Shown here: piece after piece, positions 1-6,427 of the stretch
Numbering within the stretch: position 1 is the stretch's first letter
Layout: every line of letters starts with the position of its first letter
Assembly: GCA_045402695.1 (NCBI GenBank)
Contig: JAWPNA010000257.1
Span: forward strand, 1 to 8,363
Reading direction: 5' to 3'
Length of the DNA: 8,363 bases
DNA from: JAWPNA01 sp045402695
GTDB taxonomy: Bacteria > Acidobacteriota > Polarisedimenticolia > JACPZX01 > DASXTC01
The notes under the pieces: generated by a model
Database searches by the model: none
What the model was told of the DNA's origin: nothing
The model's input: only the letters and a program-made list of their open reading frames with translations
Program-made: the position numbers and the translations under genes

Positions 1-3000
1 GGGCGGGGGCGGGTTCGGATTGATCGGAACGGCCCACACGCATTCGGGCCCGCTCATGTTTGGCTGGAACAGATCGCAGCCGTCGCCGGTGTTGGTGACC
101 GCCCCTTCGAAGGTACCGTTGGGGTCCACGGAGACGGCGCGGTAGAAGTAGACCTTCGCGTTGATCACGTTCGTGTCGGTGTAGCTGGTCCCCGACACCC
201 CCGACGGAGTCAGCAGCGTGTAGGCGGTGCCCGGCACCGTCGTCCTGTAGATGCGGGTCTTGACTCCGGGATCCTGGCTGGGGTTCCAGTTCAGGATGAC
301 CTGAGCGTCGAGGCCGCTGACGGCGGAGAAATCAAGAGGCGGGCGCGGCGCGGGGAGGATGAACTCCTGAGCGGGGTCTCCCAGGAAGGTGTAGTTCTGC
401 AGGTCGGTGATCAGCAGGCCCGGCACCAGCTTGATGTTGGTGGCCAGGACGCCGAACCGGCGCTCCTTCATCAGGCCGAACAGATCCCCGTAAAGCGAGT
501 TGTTCGCGGTGGTGCCGAAGAGCGCGAGCGAGAGCCCGGAGGGGGCGAGCACGGCGACCGCCCCCTTGCCACCGGCCTTCACGAACGCCTCCGCGAGCGA
601 GTCTCCGCCCAGGCCGTGGAAGCCGCCCACCAGGCAGTTCTCGTTGACGAGGAACGTCGGCTTCTGGTTCGTCGAGAAGGCGGCGAGATCGGAGCCCTGC
701 AGCAGGCCGTCCAAGCCCCAGTCGTTGAAGGCGCCGTGGCCGATGTACGACGTGAGCGCCGCCCCCTGGTCGGCTCTCGCGATGTAGTCGGCCCTCCACA
801 AGCTGGGATCCAGGTGAGGCGACGGCGACGGATTGACGTAGTTCGGGTCGTCGTAGAACAGTTTCTGGTTGCTGAACGGAGGGACAAAGTGAGTGTCGGC
901 CACCCCCGTCTGGGTGTTCTCGAAGGTCGAGGTCTCCGTGTTGTCGGTGCCGATGTCGGCCAGAAAGAGCCCCAGCGATCGCCACGCGCCGGATGGGGCG
1001 TTCGTGTCGTAGTCGAGCATCTTCTGGAAGACGACGCCGGTCTCGGATGGCGACCGCACGGGCACGCGGCCGATGTGGATGTCCGGGAGCTGGTCGGCCC
1101 CCTGAAACGCCGCGATGTAGGTGTCCGAGGAGAAGTAGTCGAGAATCGGGTCGCTCTGGTACATGATGAAGGTCGGCACCTCGTTCACCCAGTTGCTGTT
1201 TCCGATGTCGTTCTTATAATCGAGAGAGATGTCTCCGACCAGCATCGCGTAGGACGGCGGCGTGGCCCAGTTGTCCACGGCGTACGCAAGAAACGATCGA
1301 AAAGCTTCGGGCGTCTCCAGACCGGAGCTGAAGTTGTCGTAGATGTCCCGCGCCATCACGAGTTTCACGATGAGTCCGCTCGCGGCTGCCCGGTGCGCCA
1401 GGTAGTTTAGGAAGGCCGGATCGGGCGACGAGCCAACCACCTGCTGCGTCGTGATCACGACCATGTCGGCGGCGTTTTGGGTGAGCAGCAGGTCCTCCCC
1501 CACGACTTCCTCGACCCGCACCGGGGTCAGGAACCCACCCGCGCCGGCGGCCGCGAAGACCCTCTTGGCGCCGGGGGCGAGCGTGCCGTCGGCCTGCAGC
1601 GAGAACTGGAGAGTCACGTTGGGGGCGACACCGAGCACGTTGCCGTTGATGATCCGCCGCGGCGAGGGGACGCTAAAGACCCCGACCGTCCTGCTGATGT
1701 CATAGACGATCACGTCCGCGGCGGTGGCGTTGGGGAAGCCAGCCATGTTGTAGGTGCGCGCGACGTTGGAGAACCCGGCGCGAAGCGTGTTGCCGTTGAG
1801 CTTGAGCAGCCGCCTGTAGTCGGCCTCGATGTAGTCCAGGTAAAGGAACTCCTCGTTCGCGGTCGCCAAGAGGCCGGGCTGGCCGATGTAGATGCCGGCG
1901 CCGGCGCCCGTGAGGGCCGACTGAGGCACGCTGACCGTCTGCGTCACCATCCACTCCCCGTCAAAACACATCGTGCTCGATTGCGAAGCCGTGGTGCCCA
2001 CCTGCACGACCGTCATGTGGTCCGGGTCAGCGCCCTCTGTCGTTGCTCCCCTCAACCGGGCGCGCACCGTCGCGGTGAGGGAGCCGGCGTTCGGGTCGGG
2101 ATCGAGGATGCCCAGGTCACACTCGGGGCAGCTCACGCGGTTGGGATCGGACGCGGGCCCGAAGTGCTTGGCGAGGGCCTGCACACCTTGTGACGGGTTC
2201 GTGTATCCGCAGTTGGCCGCGTTGGGATCGGGAACGAAGGTGCCGTTGTTGCCCCCCAGGAAAGGGCTCATGACGAAGGAATCGTCCACACCGTTGGGGG
2301 AGTAGCGGGTGTCGAGCTCCTTGTGGATGGTCTCGGTGAAGCTCCCCTCCTGCGCCAGCAGCGAGTCGAAGGCTCCAGAGAGATCGGGGATCCGTGCGTG
2401 TGATCCCGCCTCGCCGAACAGGAAGTAGACGTTCTCGTCGGTGAAATCGTTGGCCTGGAAGACATCGGGCAGAGTGGGATCCGAAACGTCGTAGTTCAGA
2501 AGCAGCTCGGGCTCGCCCAGCAGCCCTTCCCCGTAGAACTCGACGTAGTCCGAGACGTTGAAGACGCCGTCCCCCTCCCCCACCACGCGAATCGGGACCT
2601 CCGCGCCTTTGTTGAGCACCTTGATTGCCTGCGGATTCACGGCAAGCAGGCCGGGCGCCGCCCCCGCCAGGTAGGGCTGCGAGAGCCTGTAGATCCCGTT
2701 GTTCTTGACGATCACCCGGTAGACCGGCGTGATCGCGTTGGCGAAGGGTGACGTGATCGGCCCGACGAGCGGGGCCGGCGCGTCGAGAGATGTGGCGCCG
2801 GTCTTGGCTGACCCGCCCTCTCGCACCGGGCGGGAGCGAAACTTACGGCCTTCCTCGTAGTTCAGGAAGGCGTGGCGGTAGCTTTCCTCGAAGTGCGGGT
2901 CGGCCTGCACGTCCGCGCGGGCGATCGCGTCCGCGTCAACGCCCGACACGACCAGGTCGGCCTCCACCTCGGGATAGAACTCGAGGTCTGCGGCGTCCGC

Positions 3001-3537
3001 GGGGCTCTCCTGGACAGGCGCGTAGATCACCTCGACGAACTTCTGGAACCGGATGTAGCCGATCTGGCCCAGCCGAACGAGCCCACGGGCGCGACCCGCG
3101 GCAGCGGGTGAACCCTCATCTGTCGGGACCTCGCCAGCCGCCGGCGTGGGTCCGGCTTCAGCCTCGGGCTTCCCACTTCCCGAGGCCTCGGCCGATCCTG
3201 GCCTCACTCCCTTCAGAAGCCGCCGTTCGGCCTGGATCGACTCCAGGCTGACCGTGGCTCCTTCCGGGATTGCCACCCGGACCACCTTGACCGGCAGTGA
3301 TGCCTGCCTGCCCGCCTCGGTTCGACCCTGGACCCGATCGAAGGTGGGGATTGTGAGAACCGGCCCGAGTTCGGGGTGGACCGGGTCTCTCTGGATGCTA
3401 GGCTCGGGTGCGGAAAGCCTTAACCGGAACCGCCACCGGTCCCCTCCACCGTTTTGTCCGGCAGCTCCAGCTAAGGCCCTATCGCTCCCCAGCGCAACGA
3501 GGGCTGCGAGACCAAGGAGCTGCACCAAGCGCTTCAT
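1..3537 (-). CDS. Secreted gingipain-family (C25) cysteine peptidase, partial at C-terminus
   Basis: The frame is open from the ATG at 3537 to the left edge, 1179 residues. The N-terminus is a signal peptide: MKR, a hydrophobic core LVQLLGLAALVAL, and a probable cleavage after ALA at residue 23. Residues 24 to about 690 are an N-terminal region that includes a low-complexity Gly/Ala/Pro segment near 105 to 140, and YRVIVKNNGIYRLS near 285, the beta-rich segment usual before C25 domains. The catalytic domain spans about 690 to 1060: ADMVVITT, MLVGDISLD, DIHIGRVPVRS, SYIGHGAFNDWG with catalytic His934, LVNENCLVGGF with catalytic Cys968, and the LGDPA closing motif. The His-Cys spacing of 34 is close to that of gingipains. 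Residues about 1066 to 1160 look like a fibronectin type III domain (LNWNPSQDPGVKTRIYR), followed by a Pro-rich linker at the edge. It lies 94 nt after precursor 2 on the same strand with a weak ribosome-binding site. It could process the exported peptide or be an unrelated secreted protease; no sorting domain is visible in the window. Confidence 0.88.
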   Translation of the reverse strand, partial: MKRLVQLLGLAALVALGSDRALAGAAGQNGGGDRWRFRLRLSAPEPSIQRDPVHPELGPVLTIPTFDRVQGRTEAGRQASLPVKVVRVAIPEGATVSLESIQAERRLLKGVRPGSAEASGSGKPEAEAGPTPAAGEVPTDEGSPAAAGRARGLVRLGQIGYIRFQKFVEVIYAPVQESPADAADLEFYPEVEADLVVSGVDADAIARADVQADPHFEESYRHAFLNYEEGRKFRSRPVREGGSAKTGATSLDAPAPLVGPITSPFANAITPVYRVIVKNNGIYRLSQPYLAGAAPGLLAVNPQAIKVLNKGAEVPIRVVGEGDGVFNVSDYVEFYGEGLLGEPELLLNYDVSDPTLPDVFQANDFTDENVYFLFGEAGSHARIPDLSGAFDSLLAQEGSFTETIHKELDTRYSPNGVDDSFVMSPFLGGNNGTFVPDPNAANCGYTNPSQGVQALAKHFGPASDPNRVSCPECDLGILDPDPNAGSLTATVRARLRGATTEGADPDHMTVVQVGTTASQSSTMCFDGEWMVTQTVSVPQSALTGAGAGIYIGQPGLLATANEEFLYLDYIEADYRRLLKLNGNTLRAGFSNVARTYNMAGFPNATAADVIVYDISRTVGVFSVPSPRRIINGNVLGVAPNVTLQFSLQADGTLAPGAKRVFAAAGAGGFLTPVRVEEVVGEDLLLTQNAADMVVITTQQVVGSSPDPAFLNYLAHRAAASGLIVKLVMARDIYDNFSSGLETPEAFRSFLAYAVDNWATPPSYAMLVGDISLDYKNDIGNSNWVNEVPTFIMYQSDPILDYFSSDTYIAAFQGADQLPDIHIGRVPVRSPSETGVVFQKMLDYDTNAPSGAWRSLGLFLADIGTDNTETSTFENTQTGVADTHFVPPFSNQKLFYDDPNYVNPSPSPHLDPSLWRADYIARADQGAALTSYIGHGAFNDWGLDGLLQGSDLAAFSTNQKPTFLVNENCLVGGFHGLGGDSLAEAFVKAGGKGAVAVLAPSGLSLALFGTTANNSLYGDLFGLMKERRFGVLATNIKLVPGLLITDLQNYTFLGDPAQEFILPAPRPPLDFSAVSGLDAQVILNWNPSQDPGVKTRIYRTTVPGTAYTLLTPSGVSGTSYTDTNVINAKVYFYRAVSVDPNGTFEGAVTNTGDGCDLFQPNMSGPECVWAVPINPNPPPP

Positions 3538-3562
3538 TGGCCTGCCATCCTGTCACGCCAGT

Positions 3563-3608
3563 TCCCCCGTTCATGGCCGCGGCATGAGCCGGCACCTGGC
3601 GCGGGGGA
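3563..3608. repeat. Inverted repeat between precursor 2 and the C25 peptidase gene
   Basis: TCCCCCG (3563..3569) and CGGGGGA (3602..3608) are perfect 7-bp complements separated by 32 nt. The spacer itself is rich in short GC palindromes such as GCCGCGGC. No T-run follows on either strand. It could structure the mRNA between the peptide genes and the peptidase gene; chance in GC-rich DNA is also possible. Confidence 0.35.
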
Positions 3609-3631
3609 GAACTTGTGGTGCAATACCTGAT

Positions 3632-3748
3632 CTAACTGGTGATCGGTGCGCCGGAGCAGTCCACGCTTCCCGTCTTGGCGCACTTCACCGCCCGAGCCTC
3701 GATCTCCTCGGTATGGATGACTGCGGGCTTTTCGTAGGTTTTCTTCAT
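3632..3748 (-). CDS. RiPP precursor peptide 2 (38 aa), paralogue of peptide 1
   Basis: ATG at 3748, TAG at 3634..3632, exactly the same length as peptide 1. The leader starts MKKTYEKPAV and keeps IHTE and IEARAV; the second half keeps Cys23, AK, Cys31, G33, P35 and the terminal TS, while the five residues between CAK and the second Cys change completely (TGSVD in place of MDDTS). Fixed cysteines around a variable loop suggest a constrained ring with a variable face. The gene is preceded by a good ribosome-binding site and followed after 94 nt by the C25 peptidase gene. Synonymous differences from peptide 1 within the conserved leader show that it is under protein-level constraint and is not a fresh duplication. 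Function of the mature product (signal, antimicrobial, cofactor or surface peptide) is unknown. Confidence 0.85.
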   Translation of the reverse strand: MKKTYEKPAVIHTEEIEARAVKCAKTGSVDCSGAPITS

Positions 3749-3872
3749 CAGCCTACCTCACCTCCCGGAATATAGCTTCGCCACACCTCTGTTTGCATGT
3801 AAAAACACTCTGCCCCCCCTCTTCCCGGGGCCCAGATGAAACCCAGATCCTTCCCGCGATGAGACGACCGCC
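3749..3872 (-). promoter_or_regulatory. Precursor intergenic region with strong ribosome-binding site and possible weak promoter
   Basis: Before precursor 2 the minus strand has GGGAGG (3766..3761) and GAGG (3759..3756, 7 nt before the ATG), a much better ribosome-binding site than that of precursor 1. TATATT at 3774..3769 matches the -10 box used by the operon promoter, but the 17-bp-spaced -35 position (TGCAAA) is poor, so an internal promoter is doubtful. ATCTGGG is repeated directly with a 4-nt gap near 3834..3851, and a run of seven G (minus strand) lies at 3813..3819. No coding sequence or decayed third peptide copy was found. Confidence 0.35.
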
Positions 3873-3989
3873 CTAGCTGGTAAGAGGTGTCCCGCCGCAG
3901 CTCGTGTCGTCCATCTTCGCGCAAGCCACCGCGCGAGCCTCGATGACCTCGGTATGCTTGATGGCCGGCTTTTCGTAGGTCTTCTTCAT
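3873..3989 (-). CDS. RiPP precursor peptide 1 (38 aa), radical SAM substrate candidate
   Basis: ATG at 3989, TAG at 3875..3873, 38 codons. The leader begins MKKTYEKPAI and contains IEARAV at 16 to 21; the C-terminal half has Cys23, AK, a five-residue stretch MDDTS, Cys31, GG and the ending TPLTS. It shares 26 of 38 residues with the peptide encoded 124 nt downstream: 18 of 21 in the leader but only 8 of 17 after it, which is how precursor families diverge. YEKP fits the YxxP leader element read by PqqD-like RRE domains. The gene starts 34 nt after the radical SAM stop. Its ribosome-binding site is unusual, a run of six G ending 4 nt before the ATG. A natural 38-residue product would be a leader of about 20 residues and a core of about 18 with two cysteines. 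No named family is recognised. An overlapping reading frame starting at TTG 3993 is a shadow. Confidence 0.85.
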   Translation of the reverse strand: MKKTYEKPAIKHTEVIEARAVACAKMDDTSCGGTPLTS

Positions 3990-4005
3990 GCAACCCCCCA
4001 GTTTG

Positions 4006-4025
4006 GAGTCCGGCACTCCGGACTC
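4006..4025 (-). promoter_or_regulatory. Perfect hairpin at the radical SAM/precursor gene junction
   Basis: Arms GAGTCCGG and CCGGACTC (8 bp, all paired) surround a 4-nt loop (AGTG on the minus strand). One arm overlaps the radical SAM stop codon and the other ends 16 nt before the precursor 1 start. No T-run follows, so it is not a standard terminator. A stability or processing element separating enzyme mRNA from an abundant precursor mRNA is a reasonable reading; partial termination is an alternative. Confidence 0.5.
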
Positions 4026-5115
4026 AGGACAAAGGCTGTTTCGTCTGGATCGCGAGATACTCCTGGTGCTTCTGCTTCCGGATTTCCGAGTTCATTCTGA
4101 TCTGCGGGTAGATGTTTCTGGGGTCACCCGTCTGGACCTCTGCTACGCCGGGACAGAACGAGCAGAATTCCCCCGACTCGCAGGTCTTCAGCGTCGTCTT
4201 CGGGATCTCGACCGCAATCCGCCTGACTTCGTTGAGCACAGGAGAGTGGAGCCAGAGAGATCTCAAGTCCTCCACCTCGGTGATGTTGCCGGCGGACCTT
4301 CGCCACTGGACGCAGGGATAGATGTTGCCGTACGGGTCCAGCGCGATGGTGGACCTCCCGGTGCCGCAGTTGGCCTCCACCTGGGTATCGTTTCGCGGCA
4401 TCGGAGCTTCCTCGTGCGTCACATCTGCGTACTCGGGAGACCATAGCTTGTCGAGGAACTCCCGGTCGGCCTGCAGCGCCAGAGGGCTGGTGTCTCCGTC
4501 GTCACGCGGCGTGATGACAGGATCGAACTCCGTGTGGCAGCCAAGGCTCGCCCCCAGCGCCTGGATCTCGCGGATCTCCCACTGGTTCCACTTGGTGATC
4601 GGCACCTTCAGGTTGACCTTGAGGTCCAGGCTTCTCAGGTTCTTGATTCCCTGGAGGACCCGGTGAAAGGAGCCCGGCACCGCCGTCAGCTTGTCGAACG
4701 ACTCGGGGTTCGACCCGTGAAAGGAGATCTCCACCTCGAACGGCATCAACTCCTTCATCTTGCGGGCCACGACCTCGTCAACCAGGTAGCCGTTCGTGTA
4801 GATGCGGAGCGCGAAGCCCAGCCGCTTGCCTGCCCATGCGATGTCGAAGAAGTCGGGCCGGGTCAACGGTTCCCCTCCCGTGAGCACCAGGAAGATGCAG
4901 CCCAGGTCGGCGAGCTTGTTCAGCCCGGAAATGATCTGATCCTTCCCGAGCTCCCTGTGGCCGCGCTCGGGGCAGTTGTAGCAGAAGGCGCACTTGTGGT
5001 TGCAGGCGTAAGTGATCTCCCAGAGCGCGTTCATCGGCAGCGCCTGGTTCCATGTCTTGACGACCATATCTGCGTAGGCCGAGGATCGGGCCGGTACCGT
5101 GGGTTCTGATGACAT
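4024..5115 (-). CDS. Radical SAM/SPASM peptide-modifying enzyme
   Basis: 363 residues. The radical SAM cluster motif is ACNHKCAFCY (Cys38, Cys42, Cys45), binding the 4Fe-4S cluster that cleaves S-adenosylmethionine. TGGEP at 79 to 83 is the SAM-binding glycine motif. The C-terminal SPASM region has Cys250 and Cys268 (around a LDPYGNIYPC segment) and Cys312, Cys318 and Cys321 (CESGEFCSFC), ligands for auxiliary clusters as in PqqE, MftC and AnSME relatives. The SPASM/PqqD pairing is diagnostic of peptide maturases; reactions in the family include Cys-to-carbon thioether bonds, C-C crosslinks and decarboxylations. The ATG at 5115 is 5 nt after the PqqD-like stop, with GGTGG about 10 nt upstream. 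Two small cysteine-containing peptide genes follow directly, and these are the likely substrates. Which residues it modifies cannot be read from sequence; a thioether to Cys23 or Cys31 is one option. Confidence 0.92.
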   Translation of the reverse strand: MSSEPTVPARSSAYADMVVKTWNQALPMNALWEITYACNHKCAFCYNCPERGHRELGKDQIISGLNKLADLGCIFLVLTGGEPLTRPDFFDIAWAGKRLGFALRIYTNGYLVDEVVARKMKELMPFEVEISFHGSNPESFDKLTAVPGSFHRVLQGIKNLRSLDLKVNLKVPITKWNQWEIREIQALGASLGCHTEFDPVITPRDDGDTSPLALQADREFLDKLWSPEYADVTHEEAPMPRNDTQVEANCGTGRSTIALDPYGNIYPCVQWRRSAGNITEVEDLRSLWLHSPVLNEVRRIAVEIPKTTLKTCESGEFCSFCPGVAEVQTGDPRNIYPQIRMNSEIRKQKHQEYLAIQTKQPLS

Positions 5116-5120
5116 CGCTC

Positions 5121-5426
5121 TTACGCCACCTTTCCGGCGTCCCTGGGGGCCAGCATGCCGTTGGCCTCCAACTCGCCCACGAAATCGTTGACATCCTTCA
5201 AGGCTGTATCGCGTGGCACATCATACTCATCTGCGATGACGTCCGCGATTCCGCTCGCCGTCCTGGTCCCGTCGATCAGATCCCAGACTCGCGACCCCAC
5301 CTGGTTCAGGATCTTGTAGACATGACTGTGCGGCAGCACGATGAACGCTTCGCCGTCGTAGATCCGGGAAGCCGCATCGGGGTGCCGCCGCGGAGGCGTC
5401 TGGGGGCCGATCGGCATGGCCATCAT
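5121..5426 (-). CDS. PqqD-like peptide chaperone (RRE domain)
   Basis: A 101-residue protein matching the PqqD family over its whole length: RIYDGEAFIVLP near residues 21 to 32, then YKILNQVGSRVWDLIDGTRT (the N..G..vW.l.DG core, about 37 to 56), and an acidic helical end with DVNDFVGELEANGML. PqqD-like domains are the RiPP recognition element (RRE): a winged-helix fold that grips the precursor leader and presents it to the modifying enzyme. The start at 5426 overlaps the kinase-like stop by 4 nt; Met2 (5423) and Met4 (5417) are alternative starts. The gene ends 5 nt before the radical SAM gene, its usual partner. Both precursor leaders carry YEKP near their N-terminus, a YxxP element of the type recognised by such domains in lasso peptide pathways. 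Confidence 0.88.
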   Translation of the reverse strand: MMAMPIGPQTPPRRHPDAASRIYDGEAFIVLPHSHVYKILNQVGSRVWDLIDGTRTASGIADVIADEYDVPRDTALKDVNDFVGELEANGMLAPRDAGKVA

Positions 5427-6427
5427 GACTTCATACCCCCGCCGGAGCGAAAACCATCAATCCGATCCTCGATGACGCGCCAGAATGTGCTTTCCTTCCT
5501 GAAGCGAAGCCTGAATACCGGGACCTGGCTCGCCGCCGCCGAGACCGTGTCGATTGCCGGGCCGGCCATTTCCGGGCGATCCATCACGAAAGGCAGGCTG
5601 CCCACCACCTCGCCCACCGCCGCGGCCCCGTCAAGGGGCTCGAGCGAGTCGGTGCTGTCCTGCACCAGCCGGAAGAACCCCGCGAGCGGATAGGTCGCCG
5701 CAGACTCGGGACGCGGCGCGAGCAACCCTCTGAATGGAACGCTGCACGCTACGTACTGATCTCCCTGATCTCCGCTGCCGCGCATCACCATCGTGAGGTC
5801 GTCACTGAGCACCTTCGCGCCGGGGCTCAGCGTCGTCACGGTGGTCTTGCCCGCTCCGGAGGGGCCAAAGAACAGGAATGCCCGCCCCGAGCGAACCAGG
5901 CCGGCCGAGTGCAGCAGGAAACCGTTCGCGGGAATGGCGAGGTGCGCATAGACGACTCTCAGGAAGTTCTCCACGCTTCGGTCGAACGCGGCGCGCCCGT
6001 AAAGAGCGGAGTCAGCCAGGACAAGGGTGCTCGTCGCGCCGGGGAAATCGATGCAAGCGGCCCATTCGTACGATGTGGCCAGCAGCGCGCCTGTCTCCCA
6101 TCGCGTATCGATCCGATAATACTCGCTCGGGTCGCCGGCCATCCCCGCGATGAGAAACGCGGGGCGCCCCGCGCACCTGACGGTGGCCTCCATCCGGAGC
6201 CGATCCGCCGCCTCGGAGCGGCGGCAGAAGACGCCGTGCCGGTCGAGCAGCGCGGCCGCCTGGGCCTCATCGAAACCCCTGACCCTGGCGGAAATTCCGC
6301 CGATCGTGAAGGTGAGGGAGACCGTCCCCTGGCACGCGTGGGGGAAGGCGTAGTACGACCGGTCGGGAAGGAACTCGTTCCCCCGCCCCACGGGCACGAC
6401 AGTGGTGGTGTCTGCCTGGGCCGTCAC
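5423..6427 (-). CDS. HPr-kinase-like P-loop protein (HprK/ScmC-like) of the RiPP cassette
   Basis: 334 residues from the GTG at 6427. The C-terminal half has the HPr kinase/phosphorylase-like core: LLHSAGLV (about 171 to 178), a Walker A motif GPSGAGKT at 188 to 195 within FLFFGPSGAGKTT, and LSDD at 207 to 210 as the acidic strand. The N-terminal 160 residues show no motif I recognise and probably bind substrate. Canonical HprK regulates carbon catabolite repression by phosphorylating HPr, but stand-alone relatives in peptide cassettes act on the precursor; the kinase of the paeninodin lasso pathway phosphorylates the C-terminal Ser of its precursor. Both precursors here end in Thr-Ser, so the same reaction is a reasonable inference. 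The SynChlorMet cassette protein ScmC is a related family by memory. The stop codon overlaps the ATG of the PqqD-like gene as ATGA, so translation is coupled on both sides. Kinase-like fold is likely; substrate is inferred. Confidence 0.8.
   Translation of the reverse strand: MTAQADTTTVVPVGRGNEFLPDRSYYAFPHACQGTVSLTFTIGGISARVRGFDEAQAAALLDRHGVFCRRSEAADRLRMEATVRCAGRPAFLIAGMAGDPSEYYRIDTRWETGALLATSYEWAACIDFPGATSTLVLADSALYGRAAFDRSVENFLRVVYAHLAIPANGFLLHSAGLVRSGRAFLFFGPSGAGKTTVTTLSPGAKVLSDDLTMVMRGSGDQGDQYVACSVPFRGLLAPRPESAATYPLAGFFRLVQDSTDSLEPLDGAAAVGEVVGSLPFVMDRPEMAGPAIDTVSAAASQVPVFRLRFRKESTFWRVIEDRIDGFRSGGGMKS

Noticed and set aside
616..1410. Long open frame on the plus strand (264 codons)
   Set aside because: It lies antisense to the C25 peptidase catalytic domain, has Arg/Val-rich low-complexity composition and no recognisable motif; GC-rich shadow frames of this length are expected.
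1477..2193. Long open frame on the plus strand (238 codons)
   Set aside because: Antisense to the C25 peptidase gene; composition is typical of a mirror frame and no domain is seen.
3538..3631. Third small peptide between precursor 2 and the C25 gene
   Set aside because: ATG codons are present but the frames run into the C25 gene out of frame and show no leader motif.
3748..3993. 81-codon minus-strand frame across precursor 1
   Set aside because: Starts at TTG in a different frame from precursor 1, is Arg/Gly-rich and unlike precursor 2; the 38-codon frame has the paralogue and the correct start context.
4534..5109. Plus-strand open frame of 191 codons
   Set aside because: Antisense to the radical SAM gene, whose motifs are clear on the minus strand.
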